Positions 54,096-63,114 of a DNA stretch of 64,000 nucleotides are shown here, one piece after another. Within the stretch, counting starts at the first letter, position 1; every line of letters starts with the position of its first letter. A program made the translations under genes and the position numbers. The notes below the pieces were generated by a model. That model did not search any database. It saw only the letters and a list, made by a program, of their open reading frames with translations, and had not been told where the DNA came from. Source of the DNA: Maridesulfovibrio ferrireducens (GTDB taxonomy: Bacteria > Desulfobacterota > Desulfovibrionia > Desulfovibrionales > Desulfovibrionaceae); NCBI RefSeq assembly GCF_900101105.1, contig NZ_FNGA01000002.1, positions 248,001 through 312,000 of the forward strand, given 5' to 3'.

Positions 54096-55202
54096 GTGGA
54101 CAGCTCAAAAAAAATTAGAATAGATCTCTCCGAAAATTGGCGACAAACAGAAGTATTAAAGTCTCTTTCAGACTTACCAATCGGATTTATTGATATTGGA
54201 GCGCGTTATGGAGCCCACGATATCGTTACGCCCCTTGGACAGTTAGTTGCTGTCATGGCTTTTGAACCGGACAAGGAAGCAGCGGCTGAATTAAGAACTC
54301 TTGCTGAGTCAGACCCGCTAGGACGTCTTACTCTCGTGCAGGAACTGGCTCTTGGCGAAGCCCATGGCTCTGCAGGTCTACATATGACAGCAGATCCTGC
54401 AGCGAGTTCACTGTTTGCGCCAAATCCAGCTGTAGTTGAACGCTATAATATTTCGCGAGCCCGTCCAACAGGAAAACAATTGCCTATTACAATTAAACCT
54501 CTGGACGAGGTATTGAAGGCCCAGCAGGACAAACAGGCCGCCTGGGGTGAAATAATTAAGCTTGATACTCAAGGTTATGAATTGGCGATACTCAAAGGGG
54601 CGGAACAGACCTTACGTACAACAACTGTAGCTTTGTTCATTGAAACTGAATTTCTTCCAATTTATAATGATCAACCGTTGTTTTCTGAAGTTGAGTCATA
54701 TTTGCGCAGCCTTGGGTTTTCTTTTTTTGGTTTTCATGATGTTCATCTCCGCTCGAAACGCCTTGTCGATAAACGGAATTATCCTTTAGGACGAGAACGA
54801 CCTTATTGGGCGGACGCTATATTCTTCAAAGACCCAATTGAACAAAGTTCATGGACCTTTTCTAACGATGCTCCACAAACTAATTTCTCTAATACTAATG
54901 AACGACAAACAGCCGTTCTAATATTAGCCGCATTCTGTTTTGGATATATCGATTTTGCCTTAGAATTGCTTGCGATACTGCCTTGGCCTCCTGAGAGCCA
55001 ACAGAGATTGCGAAAGTTGCTCCTAGATAGCATTGCACAACAACCAAAGAACACCATACGCGAGCTTGAGGGGTTGCTGGAAGACATGCACAAATCACCC
55101 GAAGACGCTAATCTACTTCTTGGTTTATTTATGGACAAATATCGTTCATACGCTGACTTTGGCGATATTACTTGTCCTCATTTTTCCAAATCGCCCAAAT
55201 AG
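54096..55202 (+). CDS. FkbM-family methyltransferase
   Basis: The product has 368 residues from a GTG at 54096 with TGGAGGA upstream; the in-frame start at 54030 has no site. The SAM fold opens with IGFIDIGARYGAHDIV, VMAFEPDKEAAAEL; the typical FkbM segments are IIKLDTQGYELAILKGAE and VALFIETEFLPIYNDQPLF. The last ~100 residues are a helical extension (LILAAFCFGYIDFALELL). FkbM enzymes O-methylate sugars and polyketides. It is the first of two FkbM genes in the locus. Confidence 0.83.
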   Translation: MDSSKKIRIDLSENWRQTEVLKSLSDLPIGFIDIGARYGAHDIVTPLGQLVAVMAFEPDKEAAAELRTLAESDPLGRLTLVQELALGEAHGSAGLHMTADPAASSLFAPNPAVVERYNISRARPTGKQLPITIKPLDEVLKAQQDKQAAWGEIIKLDTQGYELAILKGAEQTLRTTTVALFIETEFLPIYNDQPLFSEVESYLRSLGFSFFGFHDVHLRSKRLVDKRNYPLGRERPYWADAIFFKDPIEQSSWTFSNDAPQTNFSNTNERQTAVLILAAFCFGYIDFALELLAILPWPPESQQRLRKLLLDSIAQQPKNTIRELEGLLEDMHKSPEDANLLLGLFMDKYRSYADFGDITCPHFSKSPK

Positions 55203-55345
55203 ATGGCTAAAATTATACCAAAAAATTTGTTGTTCGGATTGTTAGATAACCATTTCATAAATGGAAGGAAAACCAAGAATCACGTAATGGAACTAGGCCC
55301 GCGCAATAATTTTAGATATATCTAGACGGCCAAATATAATCGAGG

Positions 55346-56416
55346 TCAACCAAGTTTGCTGACAGTATCGCAGTTATGGCTTTCAGCCACGTAACCTTCG
55401 CCAATCTCTGGTTCATCCAATGGCTGAGCCAGCACATAATCACGTACACGTTCATAATTTATTTGTTCAAAAGAGGACTGAGTATTGTATGCTTTCTCCC
55501 GTTTCAAAAAATGAGGATGCTGCCGGACTGAATGGCCAATACTATCAGTTAGCCGAAACGCAACCAAATAAGCCACCAACTGTTCGCAAGCATTGCGGGC
55601 CAAGTGCAAGGGAATGTTGTCCACGCTTGCTATGCTGTTAGCCAAAATGTCGACAAATGTATTTATATCATTATGCCATGTTCTGGAAAAAATGGCTTTA
55701 CGCATGTGGAGGTATGGATTTTGAGAGCCTAGATTGTCATCATGTTTTTGCCGAATCACAAACAACTCGTTTATAAAGCCAATTTTACCCTTTATGACCG
55801 CATTTAACATCCAAACGTATTCTGCCGCGAAGTGTGGAAACTGAACGGTATAAGCTTCCTTCGGGACGTTGTCTTTGTAAATTTCAGGATACGTTAGCAA
55901 ATACATTGTGTTACCAAATAAGTTTAAATAAGCCTCAAATCGCCCCACGGCTTGATCCTGATGATACGGTAGAGTTGGCAGCAAAGCTACCTTTTGATTC
56001 TGTGTTTCACCATGAGCGTGCATAAACACGATGTCGCCGTGCACTGCGGTAAAATCCGAATTCTCCTTTAGAAAAGTTACGCACTTATCCAAAGTTTGCG
56101 GCACCGGAATGTCGTCGTCAAACGCGGTCATGCAGTAGGTGGTCTCAACTTCTCCCACCCCCAAGGCAATGGCCTGATTTATACTGATTGAGACACTCAT
56201 ACCCGGAGACTTGGGCACTGGCAGGTGCTTAACTTCGTAAAAAAGCTTCTGCCGCGCCAACATTTTACGCGTGGATTCATATGTAGCATAACTGCTGGAA
56301 TCCATAATCAGAAGGACTCCCTCGAAGCCGAGGGCTTGCAACGCATTAACGTAGCGGTACAGAAAATTGGTTCTTTCTAAAGTAGGAACTATTAGAGTTA
56401 CGTCTTTGCCGGGCAT
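55346..56416 (-). CDS. Glycosyltransferase, TIGR00180-like
   Basis: The product has 356 residues; GGAGAA precedes the ATG. A GT2-like fold is evident: VTLIVPTLERTNFLYRYVNAL, FEGVLLIMDSS, and the acidic YCMTAFDDDIPVP, a DxD-type motif. Members of the TIGR00180 group share the ERxxFL..Y...L start and the NxY.R.....H pattern. The acceptor is unknown. It lies between the two FkbM methyltransferase genes on the opposite strand. Confidence 0.7.
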   Translation of the reverse strand: MPGKDVTLIVPTLERTNFLYRYVNALQALGFEGVLLIMDSSSYATYESTRKMLARQKLFYEVKHLPVPKSPGMSVSISINQAIALGVGEVETTYCMTAFDDDIPVPQTLDKCVTFLKENSDFTAVHGDIVFMHAHGETQNQKVALLPTLPYHQDQAVGRFEAYLNLFGNTMYLLTYPEIYKDNVPKEAYTVQFPHFAAEYVWMLNAVIKGKIGFINELFVIRQKHDDNLGSQNPYLHMRKAIFSRTWHNDINTFVDILANSIASVDNIPLHLARNACEQLVAYLVAFRLTDSIGHSVRQHPHFLKREKAYNTQSSFEQINYERVRDYVLAQPLDEPEIGEGYVAESHNCDTVSKLG

Positions 56417-56647
56417 GGGTATATTCTCCTTTACTATGCCCGGGGTAAGACGGTCAAAACGCAGCCTTCACCAACTTGGACCAATGAAACAAGCTCGCAA
56501 CGTTTCCCTCAAAAAATACGGGCGTAATTTTTTTGTATGTAATATTGACAATATACATACCATAGGTAATGGTCAAGTTAATCATAGTCCTAGTAAGGAC
56601 AAGCCTTTGAGGCCGACAACTCTTTAACTTATTGGGAATATTAGACC

Positions 56648-57463
56648 ATGAGCTCCTTACCCATTACAGCCGCTCCAGAGACGGCCTTGGATATTGCCCG
56701 CGAGATCTTAGACCGCGTTGCGCGTGGTTGTATGATCAGTTATGCACAGAACTTCGAAGATGTAATTCTGGCTCGGGCCTTTAAAAACCAAGAGAAAGGA
56801 ATATATATAGATGTAGGCGCATACCATCCGACCAGAAACTCTGTCACAGAACATTTCTATAAATCTGGATGGCACGGTGTGAATATTGATCTGGACCCGG
56901 TTAATATGGCTCAGTTTGATGAAACACGCTCCAGGGATACAAATCTATGTTTGGCCGTGAGTTGTAAAGAAGGTTCCGCTATTGCCTATGTCCATGCTGG
57001 TTCCTCCCGTTCGACCCTTGCAAAACACATGGGCGACAACTATCGCGCCCGAGGCGTGAACATTGCCGAAAAAGATGTCGAAACCCGCTGCCTGTCCTCG
57101 TTATTTGCAGACCTAAAGGGCCAAACCGTGGACTTTTTGAAAATTGATGTTGAGGGAGCGGAAGCCGACGTTATCAACGGTAACGACTGGCGAGCCCAAC
57201 GCCCTAGGGTCGTGGTGGTTGAGGCCACTTATCCGGAAACAGCTATCCCGAACTGGGATCAGTGGGAAGACGTCTTGCTCTCAGCGAACTACCAATTCGC
57301 CTACTTCGATGGTCTGAACCGATTTTATGTCCGTGACGAAGACAGTGCACTGCTGCCTGCTTTTGAACTTCCTCCGAACTATTTTGACAATTTTGTCCGC
57401 GCGGACGCGGTTTTCATGGCACAGGCATTAATAAAACAGTCAGTGGCTATTTTGGATGTATAA
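56648..57463 (+). CDS. FkbM-family methyltransferase (second)
   Basis: The product has 271 residues. The opening MISYAQNFEDVILARAF is typical of the FkbM subgroup, followed by GIYIDVGAYHPTRNSVT, VNIDLDPVNMAQF, and VDFLKIDVEGAEADVINGNDW. It probably O-methylates a sugar. By eye its base composition is more GC-rich than that of the glycan genes to the left, and the next two genes share this. It heads a three-gene plus-strand unit. Confidence 0.85.
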   Translation: MSSLPITAAPETALDIAREILDRVARGCMISYAQNFEDVILARAFKNQEKGIYIDVGAYHPTRNSVTEHFYKSGWHGVNIDLDPVNMAQFDETRSRDTNLCLAVSCKEGSAIAYVHAGSSRSTLAKHMGDNYRARGVNIAEKDVETRCLSSLFADLKGQTVDFLKIDVEGAEADVINGNDWRAQRPRVVVVEATYPETAIPNWDQWEDVLLSANYQFAYFDGLNRFYVRDEDSALLPAFELPPNYFDNFVRADAVFMAQALIKQSVAILDV

Positions 57464-57482
57464 GAATGGAGGTTATCAGGAT

Positions 57483-58757
57483 ATGAATCGCGTCATTAGC
57501 ACTCCACTATTGGAATGCCGCGCTTGTGGCGGCAAAATTTTGCGGCCTTTGATAAACTTGGGCGAGCAGCATTTAACAGGAAGATTTCTTAAGCCAGACG
57601 ACGAGGACCCGCCAGTAGGACCGCTGGACCTTGTAATTTGCGAGTCTGACCAACACTCCAAAGGTTGCGGCCTGCTACAGTTATCGCACTTGTATAATCC
57701 AAGCGAGATGTATGGCGCTGAATATGGCTACGCGTCTTCGGTGACCAGCACCATGCAAGAACACCTATACGATTTAGCTGGCTACGTGGCCGGCTGGGCC
57801 AGACTTGAAGAGAGTGACGCGGTCCTAGATATTGGGAGTAATGACGGAACCCTGCTGTCAGCCATGGCCACGCAATGTGGTTTCCCAGTGGGTGTAGACC
57901 CTTCAGCTGCCCAATTTGCGGACCGATACCCGGACAATGCACAATTAATCGTGGATTTTTTCTCTGCTGAAGCAGTGCGCAATGCTCTGAGTGCTGATCA
58001 AAAATTCAAGATCATTACCTCTATCGCAATGTTCTACGACATCGACACACCGTTAAAGTTCATGCAGGAGATTAAGGAATTGCTCTCCCCTAATGGAGTA
58101 TGGCTGACCGAACAAAGTCATGCCCGCGCCATGTACGAGCGATTGTGTTATGATTCCATCTGCCACGAGCACGCGACCTATCTTACCCTGCACGCCATGA
58201 TAGAAATGGGTAAGAAAGCTGGTCTGCGACCTCTAGACGTTCGTAGCAACAACATTAATGGAGGCAGTTTCTCAGTACTCTTCTGCCGCGCGGACAGCTC
58301 TCGGCACCAACCAAACAGCTTCTCCCTGAACAGGATGTTGACGTACGAGAATGACCATCATTTAAACAATTTTGAGGGATGGGCCAGTTTCTCTGATAAA
58401 GTTATGGCTCATCGAGAACGACTGCGTAACTTTCTAATAACTGCCAAGGAGCAAGGCCGTAAAGTGCTTGGCTATGGCGCGTCGACCAAAGGCAATGTAC
58501 TATTACAATACTGCGGAATTACACCGGAATTATTGCCAGCCATAGCCGAACGGGATCCGCGCAAATTTGGTAAGGTTACACCCGGAACGAGGATTCCAAT
58601 CATATCCGAAGCCGAGGCTCGGGCTATGGGGGTTGATGTGTTTATAGTCTTCCCATGGCACTTCCGGGATGAAATCATACAGCGTGAACAAGCCTTTTTG
58701 GCCAGTGGTAAAACGCTCCTGTTCCCGTTGCCGGAATTCATTTTAGTGACGTCCTGA
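57483..58757 (+). CDS. Zinc-binding sugar C-methyltransferase
   Basis: The product has 424 residues from the ATG at 57483 (an in-frame start at 57456 overlaps the preceding gene). The N-terminal zinc site is CRACGG (C12, C15) with later Cys near CESDQHSKGCGLLQL. The SAM domain has VLDIGSNDGTLLSAMA. EQSHARAMYERLCYDSICHEHATY contains the catalytic-type Tyr/His/Glu patch of TylCIII-like C-3 methyltransferases. The C-terminal Rossmann-like domain has LGYGASTKGNVLLQY. Such enzymes methylate NDP-4-keto-6-deoxy sugars at a ring carbon. The GMD-like gene 4 bp downstream could make a 4-keto sugar substrate. Confidence 0.85.
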   Translation: MNRVISTPLLECRACGGKILRPLINLGEQHLTGRFLKPDDEDPPVGPLDLVICESDQHSKGCGLLQLSHLYNPSEMYGAEYGYASSVTSTMQEHLYDLAGYVAGWARLEESDAVLDIGSNDGTLLSAMATQCGFPVGVDPSAAQFADRYPDNAQLIVDFFSAEAVRNALSADQKFKIITSIAMFYDIDTPLKFMQEIKELLSPNGVWLTEQSHARAMYERLCYDSICHEHATYLTLHAMIEMGKKAGLRPLDVRSNNINGGSFSVLFCRADSSRHQPNSFSLNRMLTYENDHHLNNFEGWASFSDKVMAHRERLRNFLITAKEQGRKVLGYGASTKGNVLLQYCGITPELLPAIAERDPRKFGKVTPGTRIPIISEAEARAMGVDVFIVFPWHFRDEIIQREQAFLASGKTLLFPLPEFILVTS

Positions 58758-58761
58758 GACA

Positions 58762-59754
58762 ATGCCGAGCATGACTCTTTTTCCCGATAAAGTCCTGATC
58801 ACAGGAGCCACCGGACAAGATGGACGGCTGGCAGCCGAGATCTTGATCTCCGCGGGGAGCCATGTCATTGGTATCCAGTGCCTCGGCCGCTCTAATCCCA
58901 AGCCGGACCATCCGATTACTGAATGGTATTGGTGGGATTTTCGCGACAGAAAGACACTGGAAGACATCTTAGATGCGACAAAACCGAATGCGATTCTACA
59001 CTTAGCCGCGAACCATCATCAATCAACACACTCCAGCATAGACGCGATCGCGGAAGGCGCTGCAATGATGGACACTAATCTGGGATCAGTGATGACACTG
59101 GTGCCAGCGATTATGCGTGTGACACCCAAAGCAATGCTAGTGGCCGCAGGATCATCACAGATATTTGGTAAGGGGACAATAGAAGGATCGCGGGTGAATG
59201 AAACTACCCCCCCTAATCCCCACAACTCCTATGCCTTGGCGAAGGACCTCGCGCGGAGGTTTATCGCCTTTCATAGGCGTCATGACGGGTTCAGAGGGGC
59301 CACAGCAATTCTGTTTAACCACGAATCTCGCTATCGATCAGATCTTTTCGTGACACGAATCATCAGCAAACATGTAGCCTCCTTGGTACGCGACTCGGCA
59401 GGACCTCTCCAATTAAAAAACATTGGTGCCCGAGCGGACTGGTGCGCGGCCCAAGACGCTGTGTTGGCAATGCTGACTATGACGAGCATGAAAACTCCAC
59501 GAGATTACATAGTATCATCAGGCAATGATACGGCGTTAACGGAGTTACTAGAACACGCCTATGGTGCAGTGGGACTTGACTGGCGGAATCATGTAAAAGG
59601 CTTGTCGAACAAGTCCACTCCATATTTAGTGGGAGATAACAACGAAATCACATCAGATCTGGGCTGGCGCGCCACCACAAGCATGAGAGATGTCATGAGG
59701 GACATGGTTCAGCATGACCTTGCGCTTCTGGAAGCGACAGGTGATCCAGGCTGA
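58762..59754 (+). CDS. GMD-like NAD(P)-dependent nucleotide-sugar dehydratase
   Basis: The product has 330 residues (the Met at 58771 is also possible). The NAD(P) loop is LITGATGQDGRLAAEIL, AAGSSQIFGKG replaces the usual STSELFG, the catalytic YALAKDLARR holds YxxxK, and AILFNHESRYRSDLFVTRII matches GMD. It is therefore a diverged relative of the gmd at 42805, ~30 residues shorter, which probably dehydrates a GDP- or other NDP-sugar. With the C-methyltransferase it would make a branched deoxy sugar. It is the last intact gene before a zone of mobile-element debris. Confidence 0.8.
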   Translation: MPSMTLFPDKVLITGATGQDGRLAAEILISAGSHVIGIQCLGRSNPKPDHPITEWYWWDFRDRKTLEDILDATKPNAILHLAANHHQSTHSSIDAIAEGAAMMDTNLGSVMTLVPAIMRVTPKAMLVAAGSSQIFGKGTIEGSRVNETTPPNPHNSYALAKDLARRFIAFHRRHDGFRGATAILFNHESRYRSDLFVTRIISKHVASLVRDSAGPLQLKNIGARADWCAAQDAVLAMLTMTSMKTPRDYIVSSGNDTALTELLEHAYGAVGLDWRNHVKGLSNKSTPYLVGDNNEITSDLGWRATTSMRDVMRDMVQHDLALLEATGDPG

Positions 59755-59879
59755 ATTTTATGAGCACGAAAAGGCTAACAAACCACGTTCAGCTACTGGT
59801 GCTCAAAATAAGGGTCGCGATAGAGACCACCATTTCGGATGTCCCCCGCACGGAACTCCTACCTTGGGTCGTTAGCATG

Positions 59880-61500
59880 GATGCATAGCTTTAAACTTAA
59901 GAATCCAACATCTGACGAGCACCCCAAATGTTTTCCAATTAATTCGAATTTTTTGGCCTCGGCGATGTAGCACCTTGTGCCAATAACGAACCAGATCATC
60001 GTAAGTGATGTGATGCCCAACCATGTACAGCTTAAGAGCAAAGCCATTGGCACGATGTTTTCTATCGTGATCTACGGTCTGCCTGACAATTTATAGGGAA
60101 GACTTGAACAAAGGCGTTAAGCAGGTTGTGGGCAATGTGAACTCGACAATATCCCTGTTTAAAACCGATTCCGAATTGTCGCTTTTCAATGCCAAGAAGG
60201 TAACCAAGGTTGCTGTGGAACTTGATCGGTGCCTTTTAGAAACCTACGAAGACATGCTCCCAACTGACATCGCTGACGATGTCCACGAAATATTCCAAAG
60301 CTTACTAGATCGCTGAGAAAGCGAATTGCTTCAAATTGATATTGAAATCCCAAAACAAAATCATCTGCATAACTCAGAATGATTATGATTATGTCACTTT
60401 TAGCCAGCTTTTGCCGCCAATGATTTGCAAATTAGTCCAGCACATAATGCAGGTATATCTTCGCCAAGAATGGGATATTACTGTTCCTTATGGCGAACCT
60501 ACTTCTATACGTAGCCATTTACCATCTTCTGAGACTCCGGCTCGAAGTCATTTCCGTATTAACCGGAGAATCCTTTTATAGGCAATCCGGTGCTTAAGAA
60601 AACGAATCATCCATTCATGGGAAATGGTATCAGAGAACCCTTGAATGTCCACATCCAGCACCCAATTTACTTTCCTTTTCTCTGGACCAACTGTGAACGC
60701 AGAAAGAGAATCATGTGCTCCTCTTTCTGCTCTAAAACCATAAGAAAAACCTTTAAAATCAACTTCATGATAATTAAAAGCAACTTTCCAACTGCGTGCT
60801 GTACGATCTTATCCTCCAGCGAGGCTATACCTATCGGCCGTTTTCGACCGTCATATTTTGGAATGCATATCCGCTTAGAAGGCTTGGCCCGGTAGGTGCT
60901 ATTATGCACTTTTCTATGTAAACATTTCAAATTATCCTGAAGCTTTATTTCGCGAAAGCTGTATTCAAGCACATTAACACTCACATGATGCAAAAGGGTC
61001 GTGAATTGTGCTCTTTTATCCCTAAGAGCAACTTCTCGCACACGCTGCAGACCGATCAACATGGCTCCCCGACTCTTAGTTCGGACCTTAGCCTCCTGCT
61101 TCGTGTTCCCCTTGATTGACCGCCTTTCCTCCATATCTTCCGCCGATAGTTTTCCATTACCTTTGTTCAGCGACTTCTTAGGTACGCTGCAATCATCCGA
61201 CTTCCCAAGTACATTCGTGTCTGGCTTATAACTTCCAGCCTTCCCGGACCGTCCATCTATACCATTTAAAGAAGGACCCCTTGGGGCCTCCCAGTTCCTG
61301 CACAATGAGTTTCCGCACGTGCACACCGTGGGATCCTCAACAAGCTTGCGCATAGCGCTTCCCTCGGTGTGGCCTTCCGCTTCGCTTAACAACGTCGGCA
61401 TCCAGATGATTTTATTTCGCAGCTCAATGGCTGGCCCGTGCGTACCCCTGTCAACGCTTCACCGTAAGGCTCTTTCATCCTCAACTCCTTGCCGATTTTA
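59880..61500 (-). pseudogene. Group II intron reverse transcriptase/maturase, decayed
   Basis: Reading right to left on the minus strand, the N-terminal block has EPYGEALTGV and then GQPLSCEIKS near 61440-61500, followed by FTTLLHHVSVNVLEYSFREI. Next comes the RT domain: KRICIPKYDGRKRPIGIAS, LEDKIVQHAV, FKGFSYGFRAERGAHDSL (shifted frame), NWVLDVDIQGFSDTISHEW, then stop codons. The catalytic SYADDFVLGF lies at about 60350-60375. The C-terminal piece YDDLVRYWHKVLHRRGQK with WKTFG is near 59925-60010. At least two frameshifts and several stops make it non-functional. Part of domain I of the intron RNA may remain up to ~61,560. No convincing domain V was found to the left. Confidence 0.8.
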
Positions 61501-61589
61501 ACCAGCGCACTAACCGTCACATCAGCCCCACCTTATCAGGCACGTTTTCAGTATGGACTATCAACAATAGTTCTTTGACACATACTGCA

Positions 61590-61926
61590 GCAGGAGGGCT
61601 TTAAGGTCGTCTTCATTTTGGGTATGAGGTCACCGTCCAAATTTGTGGCAGATGATATATGATCGACAGCCGCTTCATACCATTCATAGTGCCAGGCACG
61701 CTCCTATTGTGAGTCTTCCCGTATGAGTACCCGCCACACTGAAGCAGAGCCTTGGGATGAAAACCGCGAATATGGTTCCGTCGTTGACCAGCAAAGCAGC
61801 CTTGCTGCGATACAAGAGAAAGGTATTGCCATGCCAACCGCGCAGCCCCCTAAGATCAGATTTCTCAGCTGATTCTTTGATTTTAAACTCATCCAACAAT
61901 TTCTTGGTGCAGCCCATGTATAACAT
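61590..61926 (-). pseudogene. Frameshifted small protein gene (DUF6933-like)
   Basis: The first frame begins MLYMGCTKKLLDEFKI and continues LRGWHGNTFLLYRSKAALLV and NDGTIFAVFIP. Homologous-looking sequence continues in another frame as WYEAAVDHISSATNLDGDL. The start CTKKLLDEF and the middle LLYR-KAALLVND are like small proteins of the DUF6933 type, but I am not certain. The gene is broken by a frameshift near 61,750. Confidence 0.4.
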
Positions 61927-61950
61927 GGTTACTTCTTGTAAAACATAAGC

Positions 61951-62459
61951 CTACCCCCGCTTCCGAAAAAGAATAACCTTACCACCTTCTCCACTATCAC
62001 CAAGCATATCAAGAGCACAGCGGGCAGCTTCCTCATCACCGTGCATATAACGTAAGGCCATAGCGGGAACTTTCCAGCCCATGACATCCATAAGAGAACG
62101 AAGATCAAAGGCCTTTGCCAATTCGGTGGCCACGGTATGTCGAATTGTGTGAAAACTGATGCGGTCTACCGTCTGTCTCGCCCTTCGTTAAACCCAAGAT
62201 TTTTGGTTACACCGGCAAATACAGTGGGAGCTTCATTATAAGGAAGCCCCCTGCTGTTCAAGAAAACCTTTTCTATAAGGTTAGTGCGCTGCAATTCGGA
62301 TATGAGCTCCGCAAGCGGCCCTGAAATAGGGATACGCCTTGATTCATGTTCAGAGTAATCACAAGTACTGCCAGTCAACATTAAATACTCAGGGGTTACT
62401 TCCACCCATTTTCGGTGCGTAGCAGATGGCAGGTTCAAAGCTATACTGGAACCCCACAT
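61951..62459 (-). pseudogene. Tyrosine recombinase remnant
   Basis: Two overlapping pieces make the C-terminal catalytic domain. The first (62166-62459) has ESRRIPISGPLAELI and KVFLNSRGLPYNEAP. The second, after a frameshift near 62,160, has HTIRHTVATELAKAFDLRS, VMGWKVPAMALRYMHGDEE. The His-x-x-Arg and Tyr of the active site are seen but the Arg I box and the whole N-terminus are absent. It is not related closely to the island integrase and probably belonged to a second element next to the intron. Confidence 0.75.
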
Positions 62460-62626
62460 AACCCTGACTTTGTTTCAATTTACAGCTTGGTGCTGATGCT
62501 TGAAGAATGTTCTATAAACTTTATCAATCCACTCGATATATTTGAAGAAATATATTCATTAAGATAGACAAGCATCAGCACAGGCGTTATCGCATGCGAA
62601 TATTTGATTCTAAAAGAGAGGCAACA

Positions 62627-63112
62627 ATGATACGCGCTTTGTTCAGATTGATGTCATACGCCATTGTCGTAATCAACCTGCTTTCCTGTGGAACTTTCCT
62701 GTACATAATAGCCCCCTACACTTCTTATTTCTTTTTCAACGACCTACGGTTCTGGAAATACCTGAAATATTATCATAAATACTATTTTTATTCGGCTGCC
62801 TACATCTGGGGTCTGCTAAGCCGGGAGCAGGGATTGATAAAAACGGTTTTACCTCTGACCTCGCCTCCCATGGACCGCCCCGACCCAACCCTCTTTCGTC
62901 TCTCCAAACAGTGGACTCTGCCTGAAGATAGCTGCGGAGAATGTAACCGCTGCTGCACGTTCATTGTAGACTGCTGCTTTTTAGATACATCCGGCAATAG
63001 ATGTTTGTGCTACGGCAGCCTCTTCTGGAAATACTTCAACTGCGGAAGGTTCCCGTCTTCTCAGGCGATGTTGAACTATTGCGAATGTCCCAAATTCGAA
63101 ACACGAGGTTAA
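62627..63112 (+). CDS. Cys-rich membrane-anchored protein, unknown function
   Basis: The product has 161 residues from the ATG at 62627 with GAGG upstream. A strong hydrophobic segment (residues ~8-32, IVVINLLSCGTFLYIIAPY) and a second aromatic one (~38-65) are followed by a Cys cluster: CGECNRCCTFIVDCCFLD, CLCYG, then CGRF and CECPKF. The CxxCNxCC pattern recalls YkgJ-type Zn/Fe cluster proteins (CxxCxxCC), with the rest of the cluster rearranged. It is coupled to the CPBP protease gene two bases after its stop. Role unknown. Confidence 0.65.
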   Translation: MIRALFRLMSYAIVVINLLSCGTFLYIIAPYTSYFFFNDLRFWKYLKYYHKYYFYSAAYIWGLLSREQGLIKTVLPLTSPPMDRPDPTLFRLSKQWTLPEDSCGECNRCCTFIVDCCFLDTSGNRCLCYGSLFWKYFNCGRFPSSQAMLNYCECPKFETRG

Positions 63113-63114
63113 CG

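Noticed and set aside
59755-59880. Group II intron domain V and 3' end
   Set aside because: A GC-rich patch reading GTTCCGTGCGGGG on the minus strand looks vaguely like domain V, but it does not form the expected 34-nt hairpin, so no intron 3' boundary is claimed.
60104-60316. 70-codon plus-strand frame and neighbouring small frames
   Set aside because: They lie antisense to the decayed intron reverse transcriptase, whose YADDF and C-terminal blocks are readable on the other strand.
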